The notes under the pieces: generated by a model
What the model was told of the DNA's origin: nothing
What the model saw: only the letters and a program-made list of their open reading frames with translations
Database searches by the model: none
Made by a program: the position numbers and the translations under genes
Shown here: positions 12,061-23,345 of the stretch, in pieces
How the letters are laid out: every line of letters starts with the position of its first letter
Position numbering within the stretch: position 1 is the first letter of the stretch
DNA from: Megamerina dolium
Taxonomy: Eukaryota > Arthropoda > Insecta > Diptera > Megamerinidae
Direction: 5' to 3'
DNA length: 64,000 nt
Assembly (NCBI GenBank): GCA_963854835.1
Contig: OY978529.1
Span: 5,180,501-5,244,500, forward strand

Positions 12061-12440
12061 CAAGCACTTCTTTCATTGGGCCAGAGCCTTTCTGAGGGAT
12101 TACAAACAGTTTCATAAACAACTTGATATGTGAAAGTGAGAAACGGGATCTACTCGACTACTGGAGAGCCGTTAAGGTGGATGCTGTCCTTAACCTCAGC
12201 AGAAATGACATAAAACTCTACACAGAGCTGCTCACTGGGCCCTATAGACTCAACTACCATACGAAGAAAATAGGTGTGGTAGAAAACGATACCTGTCCAC
12301 TCTGTCATGAGGATTAGGAAATATCAGAACATATTCTATGCAATTGCCCAGCGGTGGCAAGACGTAGACTTGGTTACCTAGGTAATGGAATCTCGCCTCC
12401 AAAGATTTATAAGATTTATAAATAGACTAGAATTGTTTTA
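12061..12440 (+). mobile_element. Non-LTR retrotransposon C-terminal (CCHC) fragment
   Basis: The plus-strand reading has the post-RNase H tail of a LINE. It contains LLTGPYRLNYHTKKIG, then CPLCHED, an in-frame TAG, and SEHILCNCPAVARRRLGYLG. The C-x2-C...H...C pattern and the ARRR segment are typical of I/LOA/R1-type ORF2 ends. It is the 3' remnant of a copy different from the one at 1-3 kb. The RNase H domain expected just upstream is not here. Confidence 0.7.
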
Positions 12441-12719
12441 GTTGGGCAATAGGCGCACAAAAGATCTTTTAGGTCACAGTGAATTGAATCGGAGAAGTTG
12501 AATATTATTAAACGATTTTTGCTTTAAACTTCTTATTTTATATTTACTATAAATTTATATTAAACATATTAAATATGACACGAAAATATCGATAAAAATG
12601 ATGAGCAATTGAAACATAAGCATTAGAATTGAAAAAAATCAGGTTAAAAATAAATCTAAAAATTATCTGCCATATTCTGAGTTCCATTTTCGTTGTAAAT
12701 TGAATTTTTTTTTCTCCAT

Positions 12720-13290
12720 ATCAAAAACTATAAGCCCAAATGGATATTTCCTGATCTACAGATAGTTAAGCGTCTATCTAAGTGCAGTCCTAAGTATTTA
12801 GCACTTTCTTCTTGGAGGAGAAATCCATTATTTAGTTGTACAGGAGGGCAGTTACCTCTCCTGAGGGTTTATGTTAATTGTATTGATTTGGAAGTGTAAA
12901 TTTTCAGTCACCATTTATGTAGCCATGTTTGGATACTGTTCAAGATTCTTTGTAATTGGGCGGACGTTATGATGGGGTGCGTGGGAGTAGATGATGACAG
13001 TGTCATCAGCAAATGTTGCACTGATTGTTACAGGTGAGATTGGCAGTTCTGCTGTAAATAGTGTATACAGAACTGGACTAAGGACACTTCCTTGTTGTAC
13101 ACTGAATTTGAGTGAATTTCATGCACTGATCATTATTGCCATTCACCATGAAGTGACGCTCGATTTAAGTACCTCGTAGTAGAGGTTGGGTAATATTATT
13201 TTTATTTTGTAAGAGAGTCCATTATGCTGTACTTGGTCAAAAACTTGGGTTATATCTAGAAATGCATAATAGTTGGAAGTAGTAACCGTG
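12720..13290 (-). mobile_element. Jockey-like reverse transcriptase fragment
   Basis: On the minus strand the sequence reads FLDITQVFDQVQHNGL near 13200-13270, the first RT catalytic Asp block. A degraded middle follows, then SAKYLGLHLDRRLT near 12770-12810, the Jockey-clade thumb. Stops and indels break the frame. It is homologous to the fragments at 22763-23345 and 27480-28210. Neither end is clear. Confidence 0.7.
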
Positions 13291-13299
13291 AATATTTAC

Positions 13300-13962
13300 A
13301 CACCACGGTCAAGCCTGCGCATCAAACGAGTATGGACTGAGATTAGAGGCTCTGGTAGGACTCCTACCGCTAAACATTCATATTCAAAAATCAGCAGCAA
13401 GCTGTGCCATTCGCATAAACCTTTTCCATAGTACAACTTCGAGTTCAAGTGGACACGAAACAATCATAAAAATATACCAAATATAGAAATATGTTCTAAC
13501 TCTGATTCCATGCCTCAAGAATTACGCTATCGCAGGCGCTTCTCCACAATCAGACTGGAGAACAGACTGGAATGGGAAACGAATAACAACTTAATACCCT
13601 CAAAACATGATTACGTGTGGTTCACAGACGGATCGAAGACAGACGAAGGACAGGTGCCGGGATATACGGTCCTAATATCAGCATATCCTTTGCAATGGGC
13701 TCATGGCTAACTGTCTTCCAAACAGAAAACCATGCCATAGAACTTTGTGCACGTCATATACACGCCAAAGGGCTCAAAGGAGCGCGCATTCTTATTCTTC
13801 TCATGGGAGTTCTCCTCACAACTAGTCACCGAATGCTTCCTTATCTTACAAAAACCCTCTATGCGAAACAAGGTCACATTATGTTGGGTGCCGGGGCAGA
13901 AAGGAATTGAGGGCAGTGAAGTGGCGGACGAACTAGCGAGCTATTTTTTCAAATTTAAGTAA
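13300..13962 (+). mobile_element. Non-LTR RNase H domain fragment
   Basis: The plus-strand frames give VWFTDGSKTDEG (first catalytic Asp) at about 13614-13650. TENHAIELCARHI (catalytic Glu) follows at about 13720-13760, then LCWVPGQKGIEGSEVADELA at about 13880-13940. These are the RNase H motifs in order, spread over three frames by small indels. The post-RNase H tail is missing. A similar tail lies 1 kb upstream (12.1-12.4 kb) on the same strand, so rearrangement or two insertions must be assumed. Confidence 0.8.
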
Positions 13963-13969
13963 TAATTCA

Positions 13970-15840
13970 ACTGCATATAAAAAATTACTATCATCAGAGA
14001 TGGCGACTTTTCTTTTTCTCCTGTGAATTCATTTTAAAATATTTCAATTTTTTTCGGAATTGAGGCCAACTCGTACATGCAGGCGTAGTAGAATTATTTT
14101 CTTAAGCTTTCAATATTATATATTTTAACAAAAGATTTCCAGTAATGAGGTCTCTTCATTAAAGAGTCACTTTGTAACATTTCACTTCTGATGCGACTGA
14201 TTTATGCTCTATGTGGTCGTAGAAAAATATATTAACCTCTTATGGGAAATTCATTCGAAATAAAAATCTAGCAATTTATTTAATAAGCTCTTTTATTTTT
14301 AATAATACACTTCATGACGTGTTCTTAATGCTTTAAAAAATATAAACACATATACAATAAGTACATACATACATAGAATATCGCGCCATGTACTACATTG
14401 GGAATATTTCAACTCCCACAATGTCAGTGACAGTAAATACTCCAATATACACATACATATATAGTATGAGTACATAGATCATCAGTGCAGTGTAAAATTA
14501 ATTTTCACACATAATAGCGACAAAAATTAAACAAAAACAACAACAATGGGATATACAATATATGTAATATATATGATGTATATATATATATATTCAACCA
14601 AAGCAAAAAATATAAATGAAAAAATACCTACATATATACATGGATAGATTTGTATGTATTATATGTAAATCCATATACAAAAAATATAAAATGTTAAACA
14701 TATTTCACCTGATGAATTTTTGCTACCACCAATATGGTTATATACACATTCTTACATACCCATACATATAGGATATACATATATATTTTTCAATGTATAT
14801 GAGTGTATGTAAATTCCCCAGTTAATTAAAAAATACAAGTGACAACAGAACACTGTCGACCAACAGACTGTCATACAGACTGACGTTAAAATAAAAATCA
14901 TTATGATGATGAAAAAGACCACCAAGCAATGAACCAAAAATAAACACACACACAAGCACACTCGCCCACAAAAGAAAAAACTAATTTTTTATAAAACAAA
15001 ATGAAAAAAAGAAATAATATGAAAATTTTGAATAATGTGTGAAGCGAATGCATGGCACCACTGTGCAAATCCATTGTGAGATTTATGTTATATATAAATT
15101 TAAAGAGCAGATAATATTCTTAGGGAAATTAATGAAATTAGTGCATTAATTGTTGCCATAAATTTTGCATTAAAATTGATATAATTTGATGAGAGAGAAG
15201 GAGATTATCAATTCGAATAATTTTCGTTCCAAACTCACCGCACCGTATGTGGTGAGTTCAGCTGTAGAGTATTATGAGTTGCCAACTAAATCATTTCGGG
15301 GGTTTGTTTCGGATTACAACTAATGCCTTTGAGTCTAGTATTTAATGATAAAAATTAACGCATCATTGTACCGAATTTTTCACCTAAAAATAGTACTAAT
15401 TTAATTCTATGAAACAATCAAATTTTGTATTGCATTCTTGTCTATGTTTTTCATCATTTTTATGCGTACAAATATTGCGTCTGCATCCTGGGAAATATCC
15501 ACATATGTATATATATTTCAAACCTTTCAAAAATTGCATCTAACTTCTGAAAGACTACATTTAAATAGAAATAAGAGGATTTTCAGAGACTCTTAGAGAT
15601 TTCTTGAAGTCTTAATGAAGGGGCCGGAGCAGGAGTGATAGGCCGGGGGATAAAATACTCATAAAATATTCATAAATATAAAATAGAATACTCATAAAAT
15701 GCCAGGAAGGGAGCAGCAACACCATTTGTAGGCTCAGAACCCTTCTGTGGTCTGGGTAAAGGAGCTTTAAGGGTCATCATTTATATACTATTGATTTATT
15801 TATCTATTATTAAGGAATTGAAAAGCTTTAATTGTTACAT
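13970..15840. other. Intronic sequence without a gene
   Basis: AT-rich, with TATATA/TACATA microsatellite-like patches at 14360-14800 and a short ATAAAATACTCATAAAAT direct repeat near 15650-15700. I found no coding or element motif. Confidence 0.6.
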
Positions 15841-16900
15841 TAAACTTCTAGAACGTTCTGATGCTAATTTATCAATTTTTTTGTAAACTCTGAGAAACCA
15901 TATATACTTCTTAGATCTGGTTAATGGTAATAACAATCTGAATTTGATTTCAAAAAAAAGCAAAATGTAGTTTCCAATTATCCTTTTTTCGATTATAGAA
16001 CATTTTTACAGTTTTTTAACGTTGTATTAACATTTTAGAAGATCTTAAGGTGCTCTATGGTAATAACAGTGTGAATTGAATACCTTTCAAGACCAAAATA
16101 TAGTTTCTAAAAGTCCATTTTGCCATTATAGACAAGTTTTTAAGCTTTACAAAAGCTGTATTAACATAAAAGAAAAAAATAAATATGTGGCACTTAAAGC
16201 CCCGAAGGGCTCATTGGCCGAGCTTCTCTTCAATTACTGTTGTGCGTGTTAAATTTTTGGACAGTATTAGAAGGGACCTACTTATTTTAGCCGGTTCCGA
16301 ACGGCAGAACCCTTGCAACATCACCTTTTCTGAGCTTTGTCACAGAGTTCTTTTAGAATTTTTTTCATAACAGGTGGGTACCGTTCGAAAGAAAAATCTC
16401 TTCGATATTAAATTTGTTATGCATGAGCCGGGGATTGAACCACGACCTACAGATCAGAAGGCCAACACACTAACCACTGAGCCACGGTACCCACTGTATT
16501 AACATTCTAGAAGATTTAAAGGTCACATATGGCAAAAACAATCTCAATTGGATATCTTCAAACAAAAAAATGTAGGTTCTAATGGTCCATTGTGCCATTA
16601 CAGAAAAATTTTAAGTTTAACAAAAGGCTCTATTAACATTTTAGAAGAGGTGCTCTATGACAATAATAGTGTAAATTGGGTATCTTTTAGGGATAAAATG
16701 AAATCTTAAGGTCATTATTTTGCCTTTATTGAAGAATTTGAAGTTTTCTAAAAGCTATTGTATCGTATATTAATATTTTTGACGATCCTAAAATGCTCTA
16801 TGCTCTTCTCGATGTCTTTAAGGCGTAAAATGTCATTATAGGAAACCTAAAGTTATGCGAAAGCTATATTAACGTTTCTGAGAGCAGTTTTATAAATCTT
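15840..16900. repeat. ~135 bp tandem repeat array interrupted by a SINE
   Basis: Units carry TATTAACATTTTAGAAG followed by GTGCTCTATGG, then a block ending in CCATTxTGCCATTATAG. Landmarks at 16024, 16158, 16631 and 16767 are 134, 135 and 136 bases apart once the 338 bp of SINE plus duplicated target is removed. A fifth, shorter unit starts near 16864. The units are diverged, so this is an old array. It has no coding content. Confidence 0.7.
16168..16493 (-). mobile_element. Complete tRNA-derived SINE with 12 bp target duplication
   Basis: Read on the minus strand it starts GGGTACCGTGGCTCAGTGG (A box) and then has GTCGTGGTTCAATCCCC (B box), spaced as in a tRNA. A body of about 230 bases follows (GGTTCCGAACGG..., GGACAGTATTAG complement, CCGAAGGG complement). 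It ends in an AT-rich tail, GTGCCACATATTTATTTTTT. It is flanked by CTGTATTAACAT at 16156-16167 and 16494-16505, a clean target-site duplication inside the 135 bp array. Related copies, mostly lacking the head, are at 17395, 27085, 36655 and 58205. It has no ORF and depends on a LINE partner, which I cannot identify. Confidence 0.85.
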
Positions 16901-16909
16901 GTGTAATTG

Positions 16910-17390
16910 TATTATTAATTTATAGGTTAAAATACCAGTAAAGTATAATTTTCAAGTGTTGGAAGAATAATATTTAGCATCTTATTCTTCCAAGCTTCTG
17001 GGAGGCATATTAAGCTACTGATAAATTCTTCAAATTTACTAAAGGGCATTTAAATACGGCATTTCCTATTAAACCACGATTTTATGAGGTTCCACTATTG
17101 TTGTTGTTGTTATTGTCAAAGTTGTGTGATTATATAGCCAAATTTGTATTTCCAAGTGGTTGAGTAGTACGAGTAGGATAGTATTAAAAGTTCGAAGAAG
17201 CGGCTTTAAACTTGTGTGATCATGGTTCTCGATATGTCAGTGAAGTTTTTATCCACAATGGTACTAAATTTAATTTATTTCTATATATTTCTATAACAAA
17301 TAATGCCAACTTTATAATTTTACTTATAGAAATAGGTTAGATTATTGTGGCTGCCCTCTCTCTGAGAGGACACATTTACACCAGAAATGC
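16910..17390. other. Intronic sequence without a gene
   Basis: AT-rich with a (TTG)n run near 17097-17115; nothing else could be identified. Confidence 0.5.
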
Positions 17391-17394
17391 CAAG

Positions 17395-17560
17395 TAATAT
17401 ACCACCGAACTTCTATTCCAATAGTGTTAAATTTGGACAGCTTTTGAAGGGACCTATTTGCCGGAAGCTGGATACCGTTCGAAAGAAAAAATCTTTTCGA
17501 TATTAAATTTTGTTATGCCTCAGCCACGACCTACAGATCAGAAGATCATGTAACGCTTGC
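17395..17560 (-). repeat. Partial SINE copy
   Basis: It shares the SINE body with 16168-16493: GGACAG...GAAGGGACCTA, then ACCGTTCGAAAGAAAAA, TTTTCGATATTAAATTT and GTTATGC. It continues into the tRNA-like part (CCACGACCTACAGATCAGAAG), where it breaks off. The orientation is minus. The A-box end is lost and the body has an internal gap. Confidence 0.7.
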
Positions 17561-18460
17561 CTCTGTTTTCCAGCTGGGGTGACATTCAGCCAGCCAGGGA
17601 AACAAGAGGGCAGCGAGAAACTTTTGTTGTAGGTGGAAGACCGAATTACACACTTACTGTCAAATTGGCAGTAATATTACCGACACTAGAGTATTCGGCT
17701 CGAATAATGGCACAATTCCTACCTTTTATTATTCTTTTCGTTTATTTCGTTTGCAAAATGCAAAAGTATTACAATTAAAGTAAAGGAAAAAGAGGATTTG
17801 AAGTAAAGAAGAATTATTTAATTGAAATTACAAATGAATGAAAATACCCTATTCGTTATAATGGAATTATTCAATTGAGACTAAAAATTAATATAATTAC
17901 ACTATTCGTATCCTACGCAAGCAAGAGGGAAACAAGGAATGGAATGTAGGAGGAACCAGTGCTCGAACTGGTTGCTCCTGGTTTTTAAGTGACTACTGGT
18001 TAAAATCACTACTTAAGCAGAGCAGAAAGCTCGCAGTCGACTACCGGAAGCACCCGTAGTTGGGTTCACTTTAGCGGCGTAAGAACTCTTATTGTCGCGC
18101 ACCATAGATGGATCTGCTTCAAAACAGCACTCGTTGGTATTAATTCACCCAACGGGTCGTAGTTGCAATATTTTTACAACTGAAGAAAGACGTTTCAATA
18201 ATGATCCTAACTGGGCAAGCACATATCGATATGTCACTTGTCCGATCATAAGTCGCTTTTTTCGATTCTTGTTGGTTCTGCATTATCTTTATCAATTAGA
18301 CGTATGCTAAACCAAACAAGAATTCTCATATTGACTCCATGTGTTTGTCTTTATTTGCCTGTGCTTTTACATTCATTCAATTAATTTACATTAATTCAAT
18401 TAAAGGACAGCACAAGTAAATATACAAACTTAATTATACACCTCAAAGTTGTGATGTACT
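17561..18460. other. Intronic sequence without a recognisable gene
   Basis: It is less AT-rich at 17930-18090 (GAACCAGTGCTCGAACTGG, AGTCGACTACCGGAAGC), which may be an unknown repeat. I see no coding motif. Confidence 0.4.
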
Positions 18461-18465
18461 TTGTC

Positions 18466-18690
18466 ACAAGTGCTCCGTGGGTTCGTCCCACCACCTGACT
18501 TTGCCTACGTATACGGGTTCGATCCCGGATCCCGACATGGATTTTTATTTTTATTTTTTTTTTTTTTTTTATTTTATAATTATTTTTATTATAATTTTTT
18601 TCTATTATTAAATTTTAATATTATAAAATTTATAAAACAAATATGCGTGTTACAATCAACGCATTACCCACTGAGCTACGGCACCCATTA
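18466..18690. repeat. tRNA-like modules facing each other across an AT tract
   Basis: On the plus strand, AAGTGCTCCGTGGGTTCG (A-box-like) is followed by TACGGGTTCGATCCCGG (a near-perfect B box with its T-stem) at about 18513-18530, and then a T-rich tract. On the minus strand, the complement of 18650-18687 reads GGGTGCCGTAGCTCAGTGG, a strong A box without a B box. This could be two SINE heads inserted head to head, or a fold-back derivative. A functional tRNA is excluded because neither module forms a full cloverleaf. Confidence 0.5.
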
Positions 18691-18699
18691 CTACTTATA

Positions 18700-19125
18700 G
18701 AATTAAATGCACAAATTTAAATTTATAAAATTTTCATATAACATTCTGCATTCCAGTTTTAAATCGCAACTAAACCTCTTCTCATATCTAGAATATATGT
18801 ACATATATACATGTTCCATGTAGACATTTTTTGTTTATCTCTCATATAAAAGTTAGTTGCATGAAAAACCCTGGGAAAAAAAAAGTTCATTACACTGTTG
18901 GTGCAACTTTAACACGTTATTGTCATTGGTAAATCTACCAGTTCAGCTCTAAAAAATAAAGGACAAAAAGAAACTTTATATGAAAAAAAAAACACACACA
19001 TTCACACATATATTCGTATTGAAACGATGCTGTTGCAGCTAAAATTTTTTTGTTCGCTTAAAACTACGAAAAAAAAAATAATATCATATTGCCACAAATA
19101 CGAACGTACAAATATAGTTGGTACA
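18700..19125. other. Intronic AT-rich sequence
   Basis: No feature was seen apart from poly-A runs. Confidence 0.5.
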
Positions 19126-19127
19126 TA

Positions 19128-20779
19128 CAGTGGCTCCCAGCTTATTTCGTACAGTGACAGTTTAAAAATTGCTGCAGTCGTAATTCCTAATATAGCAAAT
19201 ATTTGAACAAAATATAAATGCCATTTTAGAAAGGAAGGTTTGTTTTTTATTTTCCAAAATTTACTTTTTCAAAATTTTAGTGTTTGACACTATAAAAAAA
19301 TAAAATAAGAAAAAAATAGGAAAATTCATGTCACAGCTTATTTCGTACAGTCTCTTTAAGTTCAAACTAAAAACAAAGTAAGTTGATTTTAATATTTAGT
19401 TGACATCCCTTAGCGTTAATGACAGCCTGGAGTCTATTTGGCATTGAATCCACCAATTTTTGAGTGATGTCTGGTGTGATTTTTTTCCATTCTTCCATCA
19501 GTACCTTCTTTAGGTCTTGCTTATTAGAAATCTTGTGTGTTCTTATTTTATTGTCCAAAATAGACCAAAGATTTTCAATCACATTCATGTCAGGTGACTG
19601 TGGTGGTGGAGACATCAAGTGTGGGCAGTTCCAAATAAGCCAAGATTGCACAATCCCAGATTTATGTTTTGGGTCATTATCTTGGTAGTACCGAAATTCT
19701 TCCCGCAAACCCAGTTTGTCTGCACTTTGAAGTAAATTGTTTTTCAGAATCTCGAGGTACTTCATTTTGTCCATTGTTTCCTCAATAAAAACCAATTCAC
19801 CTACTCCGGCTGCTGACATACAGGCCCAAACCCATCACGCTACCGCCACCATGCTTCACTGTGGACTTAAGGTTCTCCTTGTTTAGCTCGGTATTCGCTT
19901 TACGCCAAACATATGACATTCCGTCCGAGCCAAAAATATTAAACTTAGACTCATCCGCGAAAATAACGGTATTCCAGAACGCAGGAGTATTAATAATATG
20001 CTCTTTGGCGAAGTCAAGTCGGCGTTGTATATTCATTTTCGAAATGAATGGTTTCTTTCGGGCTACTCGACCGTTCAAGTCATGATTGCGCAGCACACGT
20101 CGGACAGTTTCAGCACTGGATGATTTTCCTATTTCACGCTGAACCTCTGCAGCCAACTTCGGAGTGGATAACTTTGGATTTTTCTTAATTTTTCGTACAA
20201 TATAACGCTCGTCTGATGCGTTGAAAATCTTATTAGGTGCTTCTCTGCCCTTGTTCTCCAACCGATTTTCGCGAATGAAGCGTTGAATGATGTATTGGAC
20301 AGTTGAGGCACTTAAATTTGTCATTTCAGCAATTTTTCGCACACTCTGACCTTTCCTAAAATGGTTAATTACCAGTTTACGCTGTTCCATCGTTGTACGA
20401 CGACCCATAACGCTAAATGTTTAATTTACAGCACTTTAACTATTTAAAATAAGAATAATAAAAATTGTTATAATAGTTAAAAAGGTCCAAAAACTCATAC
20501 AATTCAAAAAAACTTTGTAACTGCGCGGCAGAATGAAACTTACTTACATTGAAGTTTGTGTACGAAATAAGATGTGAGCTGAAAATCAGCTGATCAATAG
20601 TTTTTCTCTCTTGCATGACAAAAAGAACAATTTTTGGGGTTCCCCGTTTTCTTATTAGGTTTACTAAACGCATACACAGACATCTACATTCAAAACTTAT
20701 CGATAAGTTTTTTAGTTTCGATGTTACAGCCATGTACATAAAAATATATACACTGTACGAAATAAGCTGTGAGCCACTG
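19128..20779 (-). mobile_element. Full-length Tc1-family transposon with IR/DR ends
   Basis: The element is 1652 bp, flanked by TA (19126-19127 and 20780-20781), the Tc1/mariner target duplication. Its outer 29 bp ends (19128-19156, starting CAGTGGCTCCCAG, and 20751-20779) are inverted copies with one difference. A second copy of the core CAGCTTATTTCGTACAG lies 196 bases inside the left end (19334-19350). A slightly altered one lies 195 bases inside the right end (about 20559-20579). This is the IR/DR architecture in which the transposase binds two sites per end. Both ends and the target duplication are intact, so the copy is young by the standard of this window. Only a frameshift in the transposase is visible as damage. 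Confidence 0.93.
19367..20408 (-). pseudogene. Tc1 transposase with a single-base frameshift
   Basis: Starting at 20408, the first ~195 codons hold the N-terminal paired-like HTH region (QRKLVINHFRKGQSVRKIAE), a second HTH and the first catalytic Asp in VIFADESKFNIFG. Past a frameshift, the second frame (to 19367) has YYQDNDPKHKS and SPDMNVIENLW, the second Asp and the Glu with 34 residues between them: a DD34E triad. The break is one extra C in the CCC at 19831-19833. Removing a base there would put HGGGSVM in frame with SAAGVGEL. The corrected length of about 346 residues is usual for Tc1. All catalytic residues are present, so the ORF died recently or the base is an assembly error. Confidence 0.92.
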
Positions 20780-20964
20780 TATATATATGAATGTTAACAT
20801 TAAGTGTACGTATTGATATAACGTGGTCGCCATAACAAAATTCTGAGCAAAGAATAAACAACAAAAAATTACGTATGTACACATTTCATACAATCAACGA
20901 AAGTTGAATGAGAATGACCGTATGAAATGTACATGTATCCAACATATAATATTAAATTTTAAAA

Positions 20965-21427
20965 TAGCTGCATTCTTTTGTAACCGAGTTGGAAGAGAAC
21001 ACCAACTCGCATTTAATTTCCCTTTTACTTGAATATAATTTCCCTTTAGTTACTTAGCAACTCTGATGGTATATATGGTTGTTCGTGAAATTTATAAACG
21101 AAATAAAAACAAAAAAGAAACAATTCTGCGAAATCGTTTATTTAAAATAAATTTTTATTTGCGCTTGCTTTATTTTGCTTATTTTTGTTTATATTTACAA
21201 TAATTTGACGTGTTGTTGAAATTTCCCAAGCACATTCCAGTAGTCTATTCACAATAGTGCTGTTTTTTTACTTTCCAACACTATAACACAGGTCGATTAA
21301 AATATAAGCAACTTCAATTGAACTCGGTTAAAATAGACGATGTCGCTTATTTTTGTTGTTGCTTTGCATGCAGTTCAGCAAATAAGTCAGTGTTCTTTTG
21401 TAACTCGTGTGCAAAAGAATGCGGCTA
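20965..21427. mobile_element. Candidate MITE with ~26 bp terminal inverted repeats
   Basis: The left end, 20965-20990 (TAGCTGCATTCTTTTG...CGAGTT), and the reverse complement of 21402-21427 (TAGCCGCATTCTTTTG...CGAGTT) agree at 22 of 26 positions. The right end also carries a direct copy of GTTCTTTTGTAACTCG. The 463 bp between them has no ORF. A TA or TAG/CTA target could be part of the ends. It resembles a non-autonomous DNA transposon, but the family is unknown. Confidence 0.6.
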
Positions 21428-21429
21428 AT

Positions 21430-22157
21430 ATTAATATTAATAATATTAAAATATTAATTTATTTGAAAATGTAGTTGGCCGATTTTAACCCTACTTTTCA
21501 TAGAATATCATTTTTGATACCATGTATGGTCATTTCTGTTGCTCTTGCCGCAAAGCATTATGACTGAATTATTGTTCAGAATGCATATTCAGATTTTTAA
21601 TTAGAATTGAAATATTTATTCTCTAATTTTTAGAGAATTAGGGACTCATTTGAAACAGTAACAAGTAGGGTTAAATTGTTTTATAATCAAATCCATACAT
21701 TTTGGTGAACATATATTTTTTTAAATTGTCAAGTTTGAGAACAGCAAGATAAATAAAAATAAATTAGTACAGCAATTACAAATTAGACTAGCTGGAAAAT
21801 CATTGTTTTTAACAACTATCAGACCGGGATCGGATCGTTGTCTTTCAAAGTTTCTAAATTTGACTAGTGCTGCTGCAAGAAATTTCGTTCTGTCTTAACT
21901 ACACCAAATATGAATAAATTGATTAAATATATAAAGTTTAATCTTTCTTTGCCTAAAAATAATGTTTTCCATCATAATTTCTGAATATATTTTGGAAAAT
22001 AATAGTATAGGATTATAATACAATTCGAAATCAATTTTCATCAGACAAGTGTTCTCATATGACCACCGTAGATTGTATTGTACGAGTATATACCGTACAT
22101 ATGTGAGCTGAATAAAAATCTGAATGATGTTCAACGTTAGTAAATGTAACTGTATAC
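21430..22157. other. Intronic AT-rich sequence without a gene
   Basis: No coding or element motif was seen. Confidence 0.5.
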
Positions 22158-22220
22158 ATATAGGGTTGCCATTTGTACGATGTTTTTTTTTTTTCAGATA
22201 TTTCCTAAATAATTCCCAAT

Positions 22221-22482
22221 AAATATAGGCTTAAATTGGTACATTAAAGATAAAAGGAGAATAATGATAAAATGTTATCTTGATTACCAGACGAAATTGG
22301 GTCAATCTTAATCGTATTGCATGCTAAGTGTATTTTTTCGGATTGTGAGGTCTTCACCACCCATCTTATACATTCGAAATATAGGCTAAAAGTGGTCCAT
22401 AAAGATAAAGGAGAATGATGATAAAATGTTATCTTGATTACCACACGAAATTGGGTCAATCTTAATCGTATTGAATGCTAAG
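22221..22482. repeat. Direct repeat, two ~105 bp copies 157 bp apart
   Basis: The blocks starting AATATAGGCTTAAATTGG (22221) and AATATAGGCTAAAAGTGG (22378) both continue through AAATGTTATCTTGATTACCA, then GAAATTGGGTCAATCTTAAT and TATTGxATGCTAAG. They differ at only a few positions. No coding capacity is visible. Confidence 0.85.
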
Positions 22483-22762
22483 AGTATTTTTCGCCTTGCG
22501 ACGTTTTTACATCCCATCGTTTTTTGGTTTAGCTTCTGATCGTTTAGCAACAATTCTGTCTATGTCAGAAATTACGTCGCGCGCACTATCTGGGTTTTGT
22601 TGTTACCTTTATAGAAGGTTACTTACGTCAACTTGCGCTTCTGAATTAGTATTCAGCAATTAATCGGCGATCGGTTCAGCAGTCATGGTGCGTTCGTTTT
22701 TTCTGAAAAGCTGCTACGTAATCGCTGGGTATATTTGAGATTGTCGTGTCGTCCAATTTCTC

Positions 22763-23345
22763 TCAGATAAATGTATTGTATTTGATTTGAAATTTGCAAA
22801 GATTTAGGTACGATTTGAGGAGCTTGTGGACATTTTCTGGGACTGATTTCATTATTTTATATAATAGGTCTTTATGCCATACCTTATCAAAGGCCTGTGC
22901 AACATCTAGAAATACTGCAGCGCAATATTTTTTTGTTTCGAATGCCTCATAAATCGCTTCGATGATTCTGTGAACCTGTTCGATCGTTCCATGATTTTTT
23001 CTGAACCCAAATTGGTGATTTGGTATTAACTTTCGCTGTGAAACAAAAGGCGAGATTTTTGAGTGCAATATTTTCTCGAACATTTTGGGAAGTTGAGGTA
23101 AGAGACTTATTGGTCTGTAAGAAGATGCCACCGTTGGATTCTTCCCTGGCTTTGGGATAATTTTAATGAATGATACTTTCCATTGCTTAGGATAGTATTC
23201 GAACGAGAGTATACTATTAAAAATTGTTGGAGTTAGAAATACTGCGCTATCGGGTAGTGTTTTTATCATTTTGCTTGTGACTTCATCATGGCCAGGAGCT
23301 TTCTTTGCCTTCACATTGGAAAGGGCTTCGCTTAGTTCACTCAGG
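22763..23345 (-). mobile_element. Jockey-like reverse transcriptase fragment
   Basis: A 183-residue minus-strand frame contains KKAPGHDEVTSKMIK, IPKPGKNP, SSYRPISLLP, LIPNHQFGFRKNHGT and AAVFLDVAQAFDKVWH. These are RT blocks 1-3, including the first catalytic Asp, in a Jockey-clade order. The frame opens at 23314, shortly after the sequence matching the end of the pre-RT domain. It stops after LNLCKFQIKYNTF, before the YADD block. Endonuclease and 3' parts are absent. The open frame suggests a fairly recent copy compared with the other two Jockey fragments. Confidence 0.85.

Noticed and set aside
18466..18690. Possible tRNA gene
   Set aside because: Has good A and B boxes but on opposite strands, with no complete cloverleaf or acceptor stem.
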